A stretch of 64,000 nt of DNA from Aminipila butyrica (GTDB taxonomy: Bacteria; Bacillota; Clostridia; Peptostreptococcales; Anaerovoracaceae), in the NCBI RefSeq assembly GCF_010669305.1, contig NZ_CP048649.1, positions 2,480,001 to 2,544,000 on the forward strand. The letters run 5' to 3'. Every line of letters begins with the position of its first letter. Position 1 is the first letter of the stretch. Below the pieces are notes generated by a model. It searched no databases and had not been told where the DNA came from. It was given only the letters and a program-made list of their open reading frames with translations. This document shows, in pieces, positions 7,612 to 17,132 of the stretch. The translations under genes and the position numbers were made by a program.

Positions 7612-8319
7612 TTATTTTTGGTCGCCAGAATTCATACCGTCCAGAATCTCCTCCTTCGGCACGTTTACGTAACTGTTAGGAACCTTCCCCAAGATAACCG
7701 CTTCAGATACTAATACTACATTGCGCACCTCCATAGTACGGGAAGAGAAGGGCGCCATGATCTTCACCTTGCTGGTCAGCGACAGGTATACTTTGTATTT
7801 AGTCTGATTGATTCCCTGAGACTCAAATTCGCTCAAAAACTCAATATTAGCTACGCTGATAGGAAGAACCTTCAAATCCACATAAAGATCGGCCTGAGAC
7901 ATCAATTGACTGCCCAGGATGGTCCCTAAAGGCACCTTCATGGTGGTGGGTTCCATTTCCCGGTACCGCTGCTTAATCTCCTTGCCCAGCTCCGCCGCCA
8001 AAATATTCATCGCGATGGTGTTGGATTGCACCAGTTCTATACTTCCCTCTTGGTCGGTATTTATAATTAAAAGCTCCTCTGCCTTCGAAGAATCCTTAAA
8101 AAATTGCTGGAAGGTCGCTTCGTTTATAGCGTAGGTGACCATTTCTTTGGCTTTAATTTCTGCCAGAGATTGAATAGATGGCTGTACCACCTTTACCACC
8201 TTCCACCCCAGCCCACCAGCCATGCCTGAAAACAGAAGCAGCACAAGTATCCAACTCAGCCATCCCCTTTTTTTCTTTTCACATGCCTTGAACCTTTTGG
8301 AAGAACGCCATCCAAGCAT
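7612..8319 (-). CDS. yunB: Sporulation protein YunB
   Basis: A 235-residue protein with one N-terminal membrane segment (about residues 20-42, GWLSWILVLLLFSGMAGG) and a large outer domain. VPLGTILGSQL, LPISVANIEFLSEFESQGIN and GKVPNSYVN match YunB, a sporulation protein made in the mother cell in Bacillus whose biochemical role is unknown. The start is the ATG at 8319, seven bases after GGAGGTG; a GTG three codons upstream overlaps the ribosome binding site. The presence of this gene is the best single hint that the organism sporulates. Confidence 0.85.
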   Translation of the reverse strand: MLGWRSSKRFKACEKKKRGWLSWILVLLLFSGMAGGLGWKVVKVVQPSIQSLAEIKAKEMVTYAINEATFQQFFKDSSKAEELLIINTDQEGSIELVQSNTIAMNILAAELGKEIKQRYREMEPTTMKVPLGTILGSQLMSQADLYVDLKVLPISVANIEFLSEFESQGINQTKYKVYLSLTSKVKIMAPFSSRTMEVRNVVLVSEAVILGKVPNSYVNVPKEEILDGMNSGDQK

Positions 8320-8386
8320 AAAAAACACCTCCGAACAGATATAGTCATCATATGCTGAACGGAGGCAATCTGTGTCAAATGGATTT

Positions 8387-9169
8387 TTACATATCTAATT
8401 TTCCCAGTTCTTCGTAGAATTTTGGGTTTAAAATCTTGATATGAGTTCCCTTCATTCCCAGGGAACGGGATTCAATAACGCCAGCACTCTCCAGTTTTCT
8501 CAGCGCATTGACGATAACGGAACGGGTAATACCGGAACGATCTGCAATCTTACTGGCCACCAAAAGGCCTTCGTTTCCATCCAGTTCGGCGAAAATCTGC
8601 TGTACGGCCTCGATCTCCGAGTAAGACAGCGTACCGATTGCCATCTGCACGATAGATCTCATCCGTTCTTCCTCTTCGAATTCTAACGTCTTTCTTCTCT
8701 GAATCTCCAACCCTACTACCGTAGCGCCATACTCGCCCAAGGCCAGGTCTTCATTGCTGAACTCCGGCTCATATCTGGTGCAAATTAAGGTGCCCCATCG
8801 TTGGCCGCCCCCTAGAATAGGAATGATTGTGTGGAGCTTATCGTAGGTATCATAGTCATACTTAAAGACTTCCAGTGCTTCCTCCGCCTTCAGGTTAGCC
8901 TCCGTAGAGGTAATCCGCAGCAGAGCCTCGTTGTATTCCCGGGGGAATTTTTCCACACCGGTCTCCGGTTCGGTAATAGTGGAACTATCGGATTTAATCT
9001 TGTAATGAACCCCTAAAACCTTGCCCCGCACATTGGCGATATATACATTGGCTTCCATCATGTCACTCAATATATTGCAAAGCTCATCAAAAGAAAATGC
9101 CCCTGTCGGACTCTCTTGTAGCACCCAATTCAATTTTCTGATCTTGCTTAAAAAATCTTTCTCTAACAC
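8387..9169 (-). CDS. codY: GTP-sensing transcriptional repressor CodY
   Basis: A 260-residue global regulator, the same length as Bacillus CodY (259). The N-terminal GAF domain (about 1-155) senses branched-chain amino acids. The C-terminal winged helix-turn-helix contains NEGLLVASKIADRSGITRSV, which matches the conserved DNA-binding helix. CodY represses amino-acid synthesis, motility and other starvation genes when GTP and branched-chain amino acids are high. I place the start at the GTG at 9169, behind AAGGAG; an ATG at 9208 would add 13 basic residues not found in the family. It follows hslU but has its own promoter, separated by a terminator. Confidence 0.95.
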   Translation of the reverse strand: MLEKDFLSKIRKLNWVLQESPTGAFSFDELCNILSDMMEANVYIANVRGKVLGVHYKIKSDSSTITEPETGVEKFPREYNEALLRITSTEANLKAEEALEVFKYDYDTYDKLHTIIPILGGGQRWGTLICTRYEPEFSNEDLALGEYGATVVGLEIQRRKTLEFEEEERMRSIVQMAIGTLSYSEIEAVQQIFAELDGNEGLLVASKIADRSGITRSVIVNALRKLESAGVIESRSLGMKGTHIKILNPKFYEELGKLDM

Positions 9170-9333
9170 GTTTCTCTTTCTCCTTCTATATCTAATTATA
9201 TCTGTCATCTATCAGCCAACCCAAGCAGAAAAACTGCTCATCGGTAAACTCTCGCCAAGAAACCACAAGTCTATGCCTTGTAAATTTCTGCAATATTTTA
9301 AGGCTCTTTAAAGCCTATTTTCCATGTTAATAT

Positions 9334-9362
9334 ATATTATATCTTTTTCCTAAAAGAATCAA
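9334..9362 (-). promoter_or_regulatory. codY: Promoter of codY
   Basis: TTGATT (9357-9362) and TAATAT (9334-9339) are 17 bp apart. The 280-bp gap between hslU and codY holds this promoter, a possible CodY box and the hslU terminator; I see no gene in it. Confidence 0.65.
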
Positions 9363-9374
9363 GCTATTATTTTG

Positions 9375-9389
9375 ACTTTTCTAAAAACT
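9375..9389 (-). promoter_or_regulatory. Possible CodY box upstream of codY
   Basis: AGTTTTTAGAAAAGT differs from the consensus AATTTTCWGAAAATT at three positions and lies just upstream of the -35. This position would suit autoregulation. Confidence 0.35.
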
Positions 9390-9433
9390 GTTTATTTTAC
9401 AAACAATTTAGTAAAATACCTAAGTTTTTTGGT

Positions 9434-9472
9434 AAAAAAACAGATTGGCTACCTAAAAGATATACCAATCTG
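9434..9472 (-). terminator. Terminator of hslU
   Basis: CAGATTGG and CCAATCTG form an 8-bp stem followed on the minus strand by seven T. Confidence 0.85.
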
Positions 9473-9488
9473 CTCATTTCTGTCAAGA

Positions 9489-10913
9489 TTAAAGAATAAA
9501 TTTGTCTATATCGTCCTCATGTATCTTCTCTACAAATTTCTCGTTTACGTAGCACTTGTCGATGATAATCTCTTCTTCCTCCATCTCCGGAATGTTGAAA
9601 GAGATGTCCTCCAGCAGTTTTTCCATGATGGTGTGAAGTCTTCTGGCACCAATGTTTTCTGTCTGCTCGTTCATCAAAAATGCCATGGTAGCAATTTCTT
9701 CCACAGAATCCTCTGTAAAGGTAATTTTGATACCTTCCGTCTCCAGAAGCATCTTGTGCTGTTTCAGCAAAGCGTTCTCCGGCACAGTCAAGATTTTCAC
9801 AAAAGAATCTTTTGTCAAGTTTTGCAGCTCTACCCGAATCGGGAAACGTCCCTGGAGCTCTGGAATCAAATCTGTCGGTTTAGACGTGTGAAAAGCACCT
9901 GCACCGATGAAAAGCACATGGTCTGTCTTCACTGGCCCGTATTTAGTATTGACCACACTGCCTTCTACGATAGGAAGGATGTCTCGCTGAACACCCTCTC
10001 TGGACACATCAGCCCCGGATTTATAACTGGATCCTGAAGCAATTTTATCGATTTCATCAATAAAGATAATGCCATTCTGCTCCGCATTTTCCAGCGCTTC
10101 CTCTGTCACCTGATCCATATCAATCAAGTTCTGGGCTTCTTCCTCCCGCAGGATTTTCTTGGCATCCTTAACTTTTACCTTTTTCTTTTTCTTCTTCGGC
10201 GGTACCATATCCCCAAAGATATTGCCGATGGCGATACTCATGCCTTCATTTCCTAGGTCTAAAGCATTATTTTTAGGTGCTTCGCTGACCTGAATTTCAA
10301 TATACTGTTCCTCCAGCATGCCATCTCGCAGCTGCTGGCGAACCTGCTCCCTGGCCAGCTCAATGTCATTCTTGTCATCCCCAGATAAGGTCTCCTCCTG
10401 CTCCAGCTGAGGCTTCTGCTGGAAGCCGCCTCCCAGGATGAAATCAAAGGGGCTTTTCACGCCTCCTGCTCCACCAGAAGATTTCTTCTTTCCAGGAATG
10501 ATGGCCTCAATAATCTTTTCTTCGGCAATCTCCTCAGCAATGGAATATTTTTCCTGAAGACGGTTCTGCTTAGTAATGCGGATAGATGCTTCTACCAAGT
10601 CCCGAACCATGGAGTCTACATCTCTTCCCACATAACCCACTTCTGTAAACTTAGTAGCTTCTACCTTTACAAAGGGAGCATCCATCAATTTAGCCAGCCG
10701 ACGAGCGATTTCTGTTTTACCACAGCCGGTAGGTCCAATCATGAGAATATTCTTCGGTGTAATCTCCTCCCGCATTTCGTCCGGCAGCAGATTTCTCCGA
10801 TACCTGTTCCGCAGGGCAATGGCCACTGATTTTTTGGCCTCGTCCTGACCGATAATATATTTATCCAGTTCCGCCACAATCTGTTTCGGCGTCATGTTGT
10901 ACAATTCTCCCAT
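9489..10913 (-). CDS. hslU: HslU, ATPase subunit of the HslUV protease
   Basis: A 474-residue AAA+ unfoldase that feeds proteins to the HslV peptidase. The Walker A motif is GPTGCGKTEIARRLAKLM, and Walker B is IIFIDEIDKIA. A long charged I-domain lies between them (about residues 110-245) and includes a run of six lysines. The C-terminus ends in the conserved hydrophobic tail (DDIDKFIL) that docks into HslV. The ATG follows GGAGG by nine bases. It starts 13 bp after the hslV stop codon, as in the usual hslV-hslU operon. It ends in TAA and has a strong terminator. Confidence 0.96.
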   Translation of the reverse strand: MGELYNMTPKQIVAELDKYIIGQDEAKKSVAIALRNRYRRNLLPDEMREEITPKNILMIGPTGCGKTEIARRLAKLMDAPFVKVEATKFTEVGYVGRDVDSMVRDLVEASIRITKQNRLQEKYSIAEEIAEEKIIEAIIPGKKKSSGGAGGVKSPFDFILGGGFQQKPQLEQEETLSGDDKNDIELAREQVRQQLRDGMLEEQYIEIQVSEAPKNNALDLGNEGMSIAIGNIFGDMVPPKKKKKKVKVKDAKKILREEEAQNLIDMDQVTEEALENAEQNGIIFIDEIDKIASGSSYKSGADVSREGVQRDILPIVEGSVVNTKYGPVKTDHVLFIGAGAFHTSKPTDLIPELQGRFPIRVELQNLTKDSFVKILTVPENALLKQHKMLLETEGIKITFTEDSVEEIATMAFLMNEQTENIGARRLHTIMEKLLEDISFNIPEMEEEEIIIDKCYVNEKFVEKIHEDDIDKFIL

Positions 10914-10926
10914 GTTTTCCTACCTC

Positions 10927-11466
10927 CTACAGCTTTTCTACAGAAATATTATCGTTCGTATAAACACAGATGGAAGACGCAATCTTCAGGGACTCTCTCA
11001 CGATATTTTCCGCATCCATCTCCGTGTGATTGAAGAGCGCATTAGCCGCCGCATAAGCATAGTTTCCACCTGAACCAATAGCGATGAAATCCTGATCCGG
11101 CTCGATAACCTCTCCGTTTCCGGATATGAGGAGCATGCTCTCCTTATCTACCGCAATCATCAACGCTTCCAGATTTCGCATGGCCCGGTCGGACCGCCAG
11201 AGCTGGGCTAAAGCTACCGCTGCTTTTTTTAGATTGCCGGAATGTTCTTCCAGCTTCTTTTCAAATTTTTCTGTCAGGGAAAACGCATCTGATACAGAAC
11301 CTGCAAATCCTGTAATTACAGAGTTCTTGTAGATTTTCCGAACTTTCTTCGCCTTATGTTTCATCACCGTGGTCTCGCCCATAGTAACCTGGCCGTCTCC
11401 TCCGATGCAAATGTCATTTTCTCCTCGTCTTACTGCTACGATTGTCGTTGCATGAAATTGTGTCAT
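10927..11466 (-). CDS. hslV: HslV, peptidase subunit of the HslUV protease
   Basis: A 179-residue threonine protease of the proteasome beta family. TTIVAVRRG near the N-terminus supplies the catalytic threonine after a short propeptide, and GGDGQVTMG is the conserved substrate-site loop. It assembles with HslU into a two-component ATP-dependent protease. The stop codon is TAG, and if it were read as pyrrolysine translation would continue 21 further residues to TAA within the hslU start region. topA lies 25 bp upstream. Confidence 0.96.
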   Translation of the reverse strand: MTQFHATTIVAVRRGENDICIGGDGQVTMGETTVMKHKAKKVRKIYKNSVITGFAGSVSDAFSLTEKFEKKLEEHSGNLKKAAVALAQLWRSDRAMRNLEALMIAVDKESMLLISGNGEVIEPDQDFIAIGSGGNYAYAAANALFNHTEMDAENIVRESLKIASSICVYTNDNISVEKL

Positions 11467-11491
11467 CTAACCTTCCCTCTCTTTCGTTATA

Positions 11492-13573
11492 TTACTCTTT
11501 ATACCCGCATTCACTGTTTGAACACGCCAAAGAAGTAGTTTTTGTCTTTTTCTCTAACAACAGTGACCCGCACTGAGGGCACTTCTGATTCGTGGGCTTA
11601 CTCCAGAAAACTTGATTGCACTCTGGATAGCCGCTGCAACCATAAAACATCCGCCCATTTTTGCCTCTTCTTGCCACAATATCTTTGCCGCACTTCGGGC
11701 ATTGAGCATCAATCTTGGTAATGATTGGCTTGGTATTTTTGCATTCCGGATAGCCAGTACAGGCGATGAAATCACCAAATCGTCCGCTCTTTTTCGCCAT
11801 GGGCTTGCCGCACAGCTCACACATGTCACCAGTAAGTTCGTCCTCCAGCTTAACCTTTTCAATCTCTTTGTCAGCCACCTCTAACTCTACTTTTAAAATC
11901 TCATAAAAATCGCTGACAATCTGTTTCCAGTTGAGATTTTTTATTTCGATGTCATCCAAGCGATCTTCCAGCTCTGCTGTAAATCCAACATCCACGATTT
12001 CTTTAAAATACTTTTCCATGAGTTCAGTGACGATAAAGCCCAGGTCCGTAGGAAGTAAAGATTTCTTCTCTCTGGAAACGTATTTCCGCTCCATGATGGT
12101 GCCGATAATCGGCGCGTACGTGCTGGGCCGACCAATATTTTTTTCTTCCAAGTCCTTCACCAGGCTAGCCTCCGTATAGCGGGCAGGAGGCTGCGTAAAG
12201 TTTTGGTCACATTGTAATTCCAGCAGGTTTAACTTCTGTCCCGGCACCAACTCAGGCAGCATCTTTTCGTTGCCATCCTCTCCGCCATCCTGGTAAACCC
12301 GTAGATACCCGTCAAATTTCAACTTGGAGCCATTGGCTTTTAACGTATAATCGCCATTTTCAATCTCTACCGCCATGGAATCATATACCGCCGCTGCCAT
12401 CTGACTAGCCATGAACCGAGACCAGATTAACTTGTACAGATTGTACTGGTCCTTGCTCAAGGAATCCTTGATTTCATCTGGGACTAACTCAATATAGCTG
12501 GGACGAATGGCTTCATGGGCATCCTGCACATCTTTCTTCTTGTTAGAGAACACATGGTTTGTATAATATTCTGGGCCATACCGCTGACTGATAAATTCTT
12601 TAGCGGCTCCCTTGGCCTCATCAGAAATTCGCACGGAATCGGTACGGATATAGGTTACTAAACCGATGGTACCGTGTCCTTTTACCTCTACGCCTTCGTA
12701 CAGCTGTTGAGCAATCATCATCGTTCTTTTGGTATAAAATCCCAGTTTGTTGGCCGCATCCTGTTGAAGACTACTAGTAGTGAAAGGGGCATAAGGCCGC
12801 TTATTCCGCTCCTTCTTATCCACCTTTTTTACCATATAATCGTGGGCATTTAAAGCTGACACCACCACATCTGCTTCTTCCTTGTTGTCTACGGTAATTT
12901 TCTTGCCTAAATGCTCAATGAGCTTGGCTGTAAATTTCTTTTTTTCGGCAGGCTTTCCGCCTGCTGCAAGCTCCGTTAAAAGAGCTGCAATATTCCAGTA
13001 TTCTACCGGTTTAAAGTTTCGGATTACATTTTCTCGGTCGCAAATCATCTTTAGTGCTGCCGACTGCACTCGGCCTGCACTGAGGCCTCGGCGAATCTTC
13101 CGCCACAGGAGCGGGCTGATCTGATACCCTACCAATCGATCCAGAACTCGACGAGCCTGCTGCGCATCTACCAGCTTGGTATCAATATTTCTTGGATTCT
13201 TCACCGCTGTCTGAATGGCGTTCTTTGTAATTTCATTAAAAACAATCCGGCACGCATTCTCCGGATCAATTCCCAAAAGGTGTGCGATATGCCAGGAAAT
13301 TGCTTCGCCTTCTCGGTCCGGGTCAGTTGCCAGATAGATTTTATCGGCCTTTTTGGCTTCCTGCCGCATGGCTTTAATTACGTCGCCTTTGCCTCGTATG
13401 GCTATATATTGAGGGTCAAAATTGTTTTCGATGTCAATCCCCAGCTTGCTTTTAGGCAAATCCCGAACATGCCCTACAGAAGCCACTACCTTATATCTGC
13501 TTCCTAAAAATTTTCCTATTGTCTTTGCTTTGGACGGTGATTCCACAATCACCAGGTTCTTAGCGCCTGCCAT
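11492..13573 (-). CDS. topA: DNA topoisomerase I
   Basis: A 693-residue type IA topoisomerase that relaxes negative supercoils. The Toprim domain opens with LVIVESPSKAKTI and holds the acidic triad in DPDREGEAISWH. The active-site tyrosine is in GLVTYIRTDS. Three C-terminal zinc ribbons of the four-cysteine type (starting CELCGKP, CPKCGKD and CPQCGSL) occupy about residues 580-690. The length is typical for Firmicutes. The order dprA, topA, hslV, hslU, codY is the common Firmicutes arrangement and is likely one transcription unit up to hslU. Confidence 0.97.
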   Translation of the reverse strand: MAGAKNLVIVESPSKAKTIGKFLGSRYKVVASVGHVRDLPKSKLGIDIENNFDPQYIAIRGKGDVIKAMRQEAKKADKIYLATDPDREGEAISWHIAHLLGIDPENACRIVFNEITKNAIQTAVKNPRNIDTKLVDAQQARRVLDRLVGYQISPLLWRKIRRGLSAGRVQSAALKMICDRENVIRNFKPVEYWNIAALLTELAAGGKPAEKKKFTAKLIEHLGKKITVDNKEEADVVVSALNAHDYMVKKVDKKERNKRPYAPFTTSSLQQDAANKLGFYTKRTMMIAQQLYEGVEVKGHGTIGLVTYIRTDSVRISDEAKGAAKEFISQRYGPEYYTNHVFSNKKKDVQDAHEAIRPSYIELVPDEIKDSLSKDQYNLYKLIWSRFMASQMAAAVYDSMAVEIENGDYTLKANGSKLKFDGYLRVYQDGGEDGNEKMLPELVPGQKLNLLELQCDQNFTQPPARYTEASLVKDLEEKNIGRPSTYAPIIGTIMERKYVSREKKSLLPTDLGFIVTELMEKYFKEIVDVGFTAELEDRLDDIEIKNLNWKQIVSDFYEILKVELEVADKEIEKVKLEDELTGDMCELCGKPMAKKSGRFGDFIACTGYPECKNTKPIITKIDAQCPKCGKDIVARRGKNGRMFYGCSGYPECNQVFWSKPTNQKCPQCGSLLLEKKTKTTSLACSNSECGYKE

Positions 13574-13650
13574 ATATCATTCCTCCTGGGAAGTTTTTTT
13601 CTTCATATATTATTATCCCTATTCAAAACATGATTATATTTCTATTTTCA

Positions 13651-14517
13651 TCAGTTTGCAATAAAAATTTTCCCAAGAGCCGAGTAAACCACTCCTTTCA
13701 TTTCTAAAATGGTCAGCAGTGAATTCACTTCCCACACCTTCATACCCAACGTGCGGCACAACGAGTCTACCGTTACTTCTCCACCTTGGCAAACCGCCTC
13801 CACCATCCGCTGTTCTTCAACCCCCAACCCCGATATCCGCTGTTGCTGATCTTTTTTAGGAAGCCCTAGCACGTCAAAAATATCGTCAATAAAAGCCAGT
13901 GGATAAGCGCCGTCTTGAATTAGTTTATTGGTGCCAATCGAATAAAAACTGTTAATATTTCCAGGCAAGGCGAAAACTTGACGGCCCTGCTCCACCGCCC
14001 GCTCTGCCGTAATCAGTGAGCCGCTGTTGACTCCTGCCTCTACGATAACCGTAGCCAGAGACAGACCACTGATAATCCGGTTTCGTTGTGGGAAAGTATA
14101 CCGGCTGCCGGGAACCCCCGGCGGGTACTCTGACAGCAGCAAGCCCTTTTTTCCAATCTCATTGCGCAGATTCCGATTAAAAGCTGGAAAGCAGATATCA
14201 ATCCCACAACCCAGCACGGCCACCGTAGCGCCTCCTGCGGCCAAGGCTCCCTTGTGGCTGATGGAATCAATTCCAGCCGCCATACCGCTGACCACCACTA
14301 ACCCGCTGGCTGCCAGCCGTCTGCTGATTTCTTCAGCCGCCCATCCACCATAAGGGGACGCCTTTCTGGAACCCACCACGGACACCGCCTCCCGAGAGGC
14401 TAACTGCAAATCGCCTATATAATACAGCTTCTCCGGCGGATCTTTGATAAGCCGCAGTTGTGCCGGATAATCCTCTGAATCAAATTCTACCACCCCAATT
14501 TTCCTCGTTTCGTCCAT
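13651..14517 (-). CDS. dprA: DNA-processing protein DprA
   Basis: A 288-residue Rossmann-fold protein that protects incoming single-stranded DNA and loads RecA during transformation. The core motifs VVGSRKASPYG, VVSGMAAGID and FPQRNRIISGLS are the DprA/Smf signature. A winged-helix domain closes the protein (about residues 225-288). I choose the ATG at 14517 behind GAAAGGGG; an upstream ATG at 14556 would overlap comM and has no matching family sequence. Together with comM this is a competence-linked pair, although many Clostridia keep dprA without known natural competence. Confidence 0.93.
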   Translation of the reverse strand: MDETRKIGVVEFDSEDYPAQLRLIKDPPEKLYYIGDLQLASREAVSVVGSRKASPYGGWAAEEISRRLAASGLVVVSGMAAGIDSISHKGALAAGGATVAVLGCGIDICFPAFNRNLRNEIGKKGLLLSEYPPGVPGSRYTFPQRNRIISGLSLATVIVEAGVNSGSLITAERAVEQGRQVFALPGNINSFYSIGTNKLIQDGAYPLAFIDDIFDVLGLPKKDQQQRISGLGVEEQRMVEAVCQGGEVTVDSLCRTLGMKVWEVNSLLTILEMKGVVYSALGKIFIAN

Positions 14518-14533
14518 ATGAATTCCCCTTTCT

Positions 14534-16117
14534 TCACAAACTTCCGCCCGCTCCATGCCGATCCATCGTCCGGTAACTCAGTGCTTCGGCCACGTGGGCC
14601 GTCTGAATCTGAGAACTGCCTTGAAGGTCGGCAATGGTGCGGGCTATTTTCAGGATGCGGCTATAAGCTCTGGCGCTAAGACCATAGGCCTTAAAGGCAG
14701 TTTCCATCAACTGCTTACCGTCCTGGTCCAGCTGGCAGTGGCGTCGAATCAACGTTGGGGAAAGTTGTCCGTTGAGCAAGACAGCAGAATCCCCTTGATT
14801 CCTTCTGGACTGACTGTCTGCTTCTGTCTCGTATCGCTCTCGCTGCCGCCTTCGAGCCGCTTCTACTTGACTTCGCATATCAGCTGAACTGACAACAGGC
14901 GGTCCGCTCTCACTCCGGGACAGCGCTTGACAGTCCACTGGCAGCACCTTGACATGAAGGTCAATTCGGTCCAGCAGCGGACCAGACAGCTTGTCCATAT
15001 ATCGATGGATCTGAGCAGAAGAACAGGTGCACTGATGAAGCGGGCTGCCGAAATAGCCACAGGGACAAGGGTTACTGGCAGCCACCAGCATAACTTGACT
15101 GGGAAAGGTAAAGTTTCCGTTTACCCGTGCGATAGTCACCTGGTTGTCTTCTAAGGGCTGCCTCAGCATTTCTAAAACCCGCTTGCTGAACTCCGGCAAT
15201 TCATCTAAGAATAGCACCCCTCTGTGGGCCAAGGAGATTTCTCCCGGCGATGGCCGACTGCCGCCACCAATCAGCGCTGCCCCGGACACGGTGTGATGAG
15301 GCGCTCGAAAAGGTCTTTGCTGAATTAAGGGCAGTTCTCGGGACAAATGGCCACCTACACTGTAAATCTTGGTCACATCCAGGCATTCTTCATAGGTCAT
15401 CTCTGGCAGCACGGTCGCCATCCGCTTGGCAATCATAGACTTCCCCGAGCCCGGCGGCCCCATGAGCAGCATGCCGTGTCCCCCAGCACAGCAGATGGTT
15501 ACAGCCCGCTTCACCCTCTCTTGACCTAGCACATCGGCGTAATCCAACTCGTAGATGCCCTTTATCCCCGCTGCAAGCTCTCTCTTTTGGTTTTCTCTTA
15601 TGAGCATCCCCCCGCCGAAGTGAGCAACCAGCTGACTTAAATCCGCTGCGGGATACAGACGGATTCCTTGAACTAAGGAGGCCTCTGCTAGATTGTCTTC
15701 CGGCAGAATCACCCGTTCTATGCCTCTTTCTTTCAGCCCTAATACCAGGGGCAGAGCTCCGTCCACCCGATTGATACTGCCGGTGAGGGACAACTCCCCC
15801 AGAAAGGCGTATTCTTTCAAATGTCCAGTCTCTAAGATCCCCGTGGAGATCAGTATACCTACAGCGATGGGGAGGTCGAAATGGCTGCCTTCTTTTCTGG
15901 TGTTAGCAGGAGAAAGGTTGACCGTAATCCGCTTAGAGGGGAAGGCGTATCCAGAGTTAATAATAGCACTGCGGATACGCTCCTTCGCTTCCCGGACTGT
16001 TATATCTGGCAGCCCCACCATGGTCAAGGTCGGAAGCCCTGGTGACAGGTCGGTTTCCACGGTAACCAGCTCGGCCTCCAACCCATGAAGCACCGCCGTA
16101 TATACAGTTGACAGCAT
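14534..16117 (-). CDS. comM: YifB family Mg chelatase-like AAA ATPase (ComM)
   Basis: A 527-residue protein with an N-terminal Lon-protease-like S5 fold domain (about 1-180) and a magnesium-chelatase type AAA+ core. Walker A is GPPGSGKSMIAKRM, Walker B is LFLDELPEF, and NPCPCGYFGS carries the family's cysteine loop. ComM is a hexameric helicase that promotes branch migration during uptake of foreign DNA. dprA begins 17 bp downstream and yraN ends 15 bp upstream, so the three are likely co-transcribed. Confidence 0.94.
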   Translation of the reverse strand: MLSTVYTAVLHGLEAELVTVETDLSPGLPTLTMVGLPDITVREAKERIRSAIINSGYAFPSKRITVNLSPANTRKEGSHFDLPIAVGILISTGILETGHLKEYAFLGELSLTGSINRVDGALPLVLGLKERGIERVILPEDNLAEASLVQGIRLYPAADLSQLVAHFGGGMLIRENQKRELAAGIKGIYELDYADVLGQERVKRAVTICCAGGHGMLLMGPPGSGKSMIAKRMATVLPEMTYEECLDVTKIYSVGGHLSRELPLIQQRPFRAPHHTVSGAALIGGGSRPSPGEISLAHRGVLFLDELPEFSKRVLEMLRQPLEDNQVTIARVNGNFTFPSQVMLVAASNPCPCGYFGSPLHQCTCSSAQIHRYMDKLSGPLLDRIDLHVKVLPVDCQALSRSESGPPVVSSADMRSQVEAARRRQRERYETEADSQSRRNQGDSAVLLNGQLSPTLIRRHCQLDQDGKQLMETAFKAYGLSARAYSRILKIARTIADLQGSSQIQTAHVAEALSYRTMDRHGAGGSL

Positions 16118-16132
16118 ATTTACCTCCTTTTC

Positions 16133-16474
16133 TTAAAAAGCATTTTCTGTATGCCGAATATAGGCTTTTTCTCCCTGATATAGGATTTCCACTACGTCGA
16201 TTCGCTGATCGATATGGCTCATATTATTTTTCAGCAAATAAAAACCTGCCACTCGACGGATATGTAGTTGCTTGGTCTTTGTTACCGCCTCGCAAGGCAA
16301 CCCATACGTCTGGCTACTTCGAGTCTTTACCTCCACAAAGACCAAAATACGTCCGGTGCAGGCAATGATGTCGATTTCCCCCATCCGGCAGCGGAAATTC
16401 CGCTCCAATACGTGGTACCCTTTATTTTTTAAGTAGTTTGCTGCAATTTCTTCCCCCTGTGCACCTAAGCTCAT
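16133..16474 (-). CDS. yraN: YraN family endonuclease-like protein (UPF0102)
   Basis: A 113-residue protein with the UPF0102 fold. NYLKNKGYHVLERNFRCRMGEID splits into a helix and the catalytic-like EID, followed by LVFVEVKTRSS, the E-x-K pattern of the restriction-endonuclease superfamily. Its cellular task is not established; genome context (comM, dprA, topA) suggests DNA processing. ATG start, TAA stop. Confidence 0.9.
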   Translation of the reverse strand: MSLGAQGEEIAANYLKNKGYHVLERNFRCRMGEIDIIACTGRILVFVEVKTRSSQTYGLPCEAVTKTKQLHIRRVAGFYLLKNNMSHIDQRIDVVEILYQGEKAYIRHTENAF

Positions 16475-16574
16475 CTATATTCTCCTTCCTTCTCTCAACA
16501 TAAACTCCCAGACACCTTCGCCTTAACGTTTTTCTATATTTTATATTTATTGTAATTATTTGTCAATATAGCCC

Positions 16575-16608
16575 ATAAAAAATACTTTGGGATTCCAAAG
16601 TATTTTAT
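16575..16608 (-). terminator. Terminator of infC
   Basis: AATACTTTGG and CCAAAGTATT form a 10-bp stem with a 4-nt loop, followed by T-rich sequence on the minus strand. It lies four bases after the infC stop region. Confidence 0.85.
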
Positions 16609-16613
16609 TTTTT

Positions 16614-17132
16614 CTATATATTCTTAGGCCCTATAATCATTGTCATGATTCTGCCTTCAAGAGTAGCATTCTTCTCAACAACTCCCACTTCCTTTACGGA
16701 CTCGGCAAATCTTGAAAAAACTTCTAAGCCATCTGTTGCATATTTTTGTTGCCTGCCCTTAAAGCGGAGGCTTACTTTTATTTTATTTCCTTGTAATAGA
16801 AATTTTTGAGCATTTTTACTTTTTACCTCTAAATCGTGGTCGCCAATCCCAGCAGATATCCTCACTTCCTTGAGGGTTACAGTCTTCTGGTTTTTCTTTG
16901 CTTCTTTCTCTTTTTTAGCCTGTTCATATATGTTTTTATTGTAGTCAATAATTTTGCATACCGGTGGAACCGCATTCGGCGAAATTTCTACTAAATCGAG
17001 ATCTTTATCTGATGCCAATTTTAATGCCTCTGAAACAGGCACGATTCCTAACATGGTGCCGTCTGTGTCCACAAGCCGAATCTCATTATTGTTGATTTCC
17101 TCATTAATGCGTATGTTCTTTTTGTTATTAAT
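16614..17132 (-). CDS. infC: Translation initiation factor IF-3 (AUU start)
   Basis: A 172-residue IF-3. From the proposed start the protein reads INNKKNIRINEEI, then EIRLVDTDGTMLGIV, the standard N-terminal domain, and ends in the C-terminal domain (LRFKGRQQKYATDGLEV). No ATG, GTG or TTG fits this frame at the right place; an ATT at 17130-17132 stands 8 nt after AGGAGG. AUU starts are a known feature of infC in several bacteria and let IF-3 repress its own synthesis. The stop is TAG with an in-frame TAA two codons later. rpmI and rplT, which usually follow, are absent here. Confidence 0.93.
   Translation of the reverse strand: MNNKKNIRINEEINNNEIRLVDTDGTMLGIVPVSEALKLASDKDLDLVEISPNAVPPVCKIIDYNKNIYEQAKKEKEAKKNQKTVTLKEVRISAGIGDHDLEVKSKNAQKFLLQGNKIKVSLRFKGRQQKYATDGLEVFSRFAESVKEVGVVEKNATLEGRIMTMIIGPKNI

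Noticed and set aside
8320..8386. Sigma-E type sporulation promoter for yunB
   Set aside because: CATATGAT at the expected place resembles a -10, but no -35 at an acceptable distance supports it.
10914..10929. The hslV TAG as a pyrrolysine site
   Set aside because: The protein already has the full family length, and the readthrough frame runs through the hslU ribosome binding site and start with no homology.
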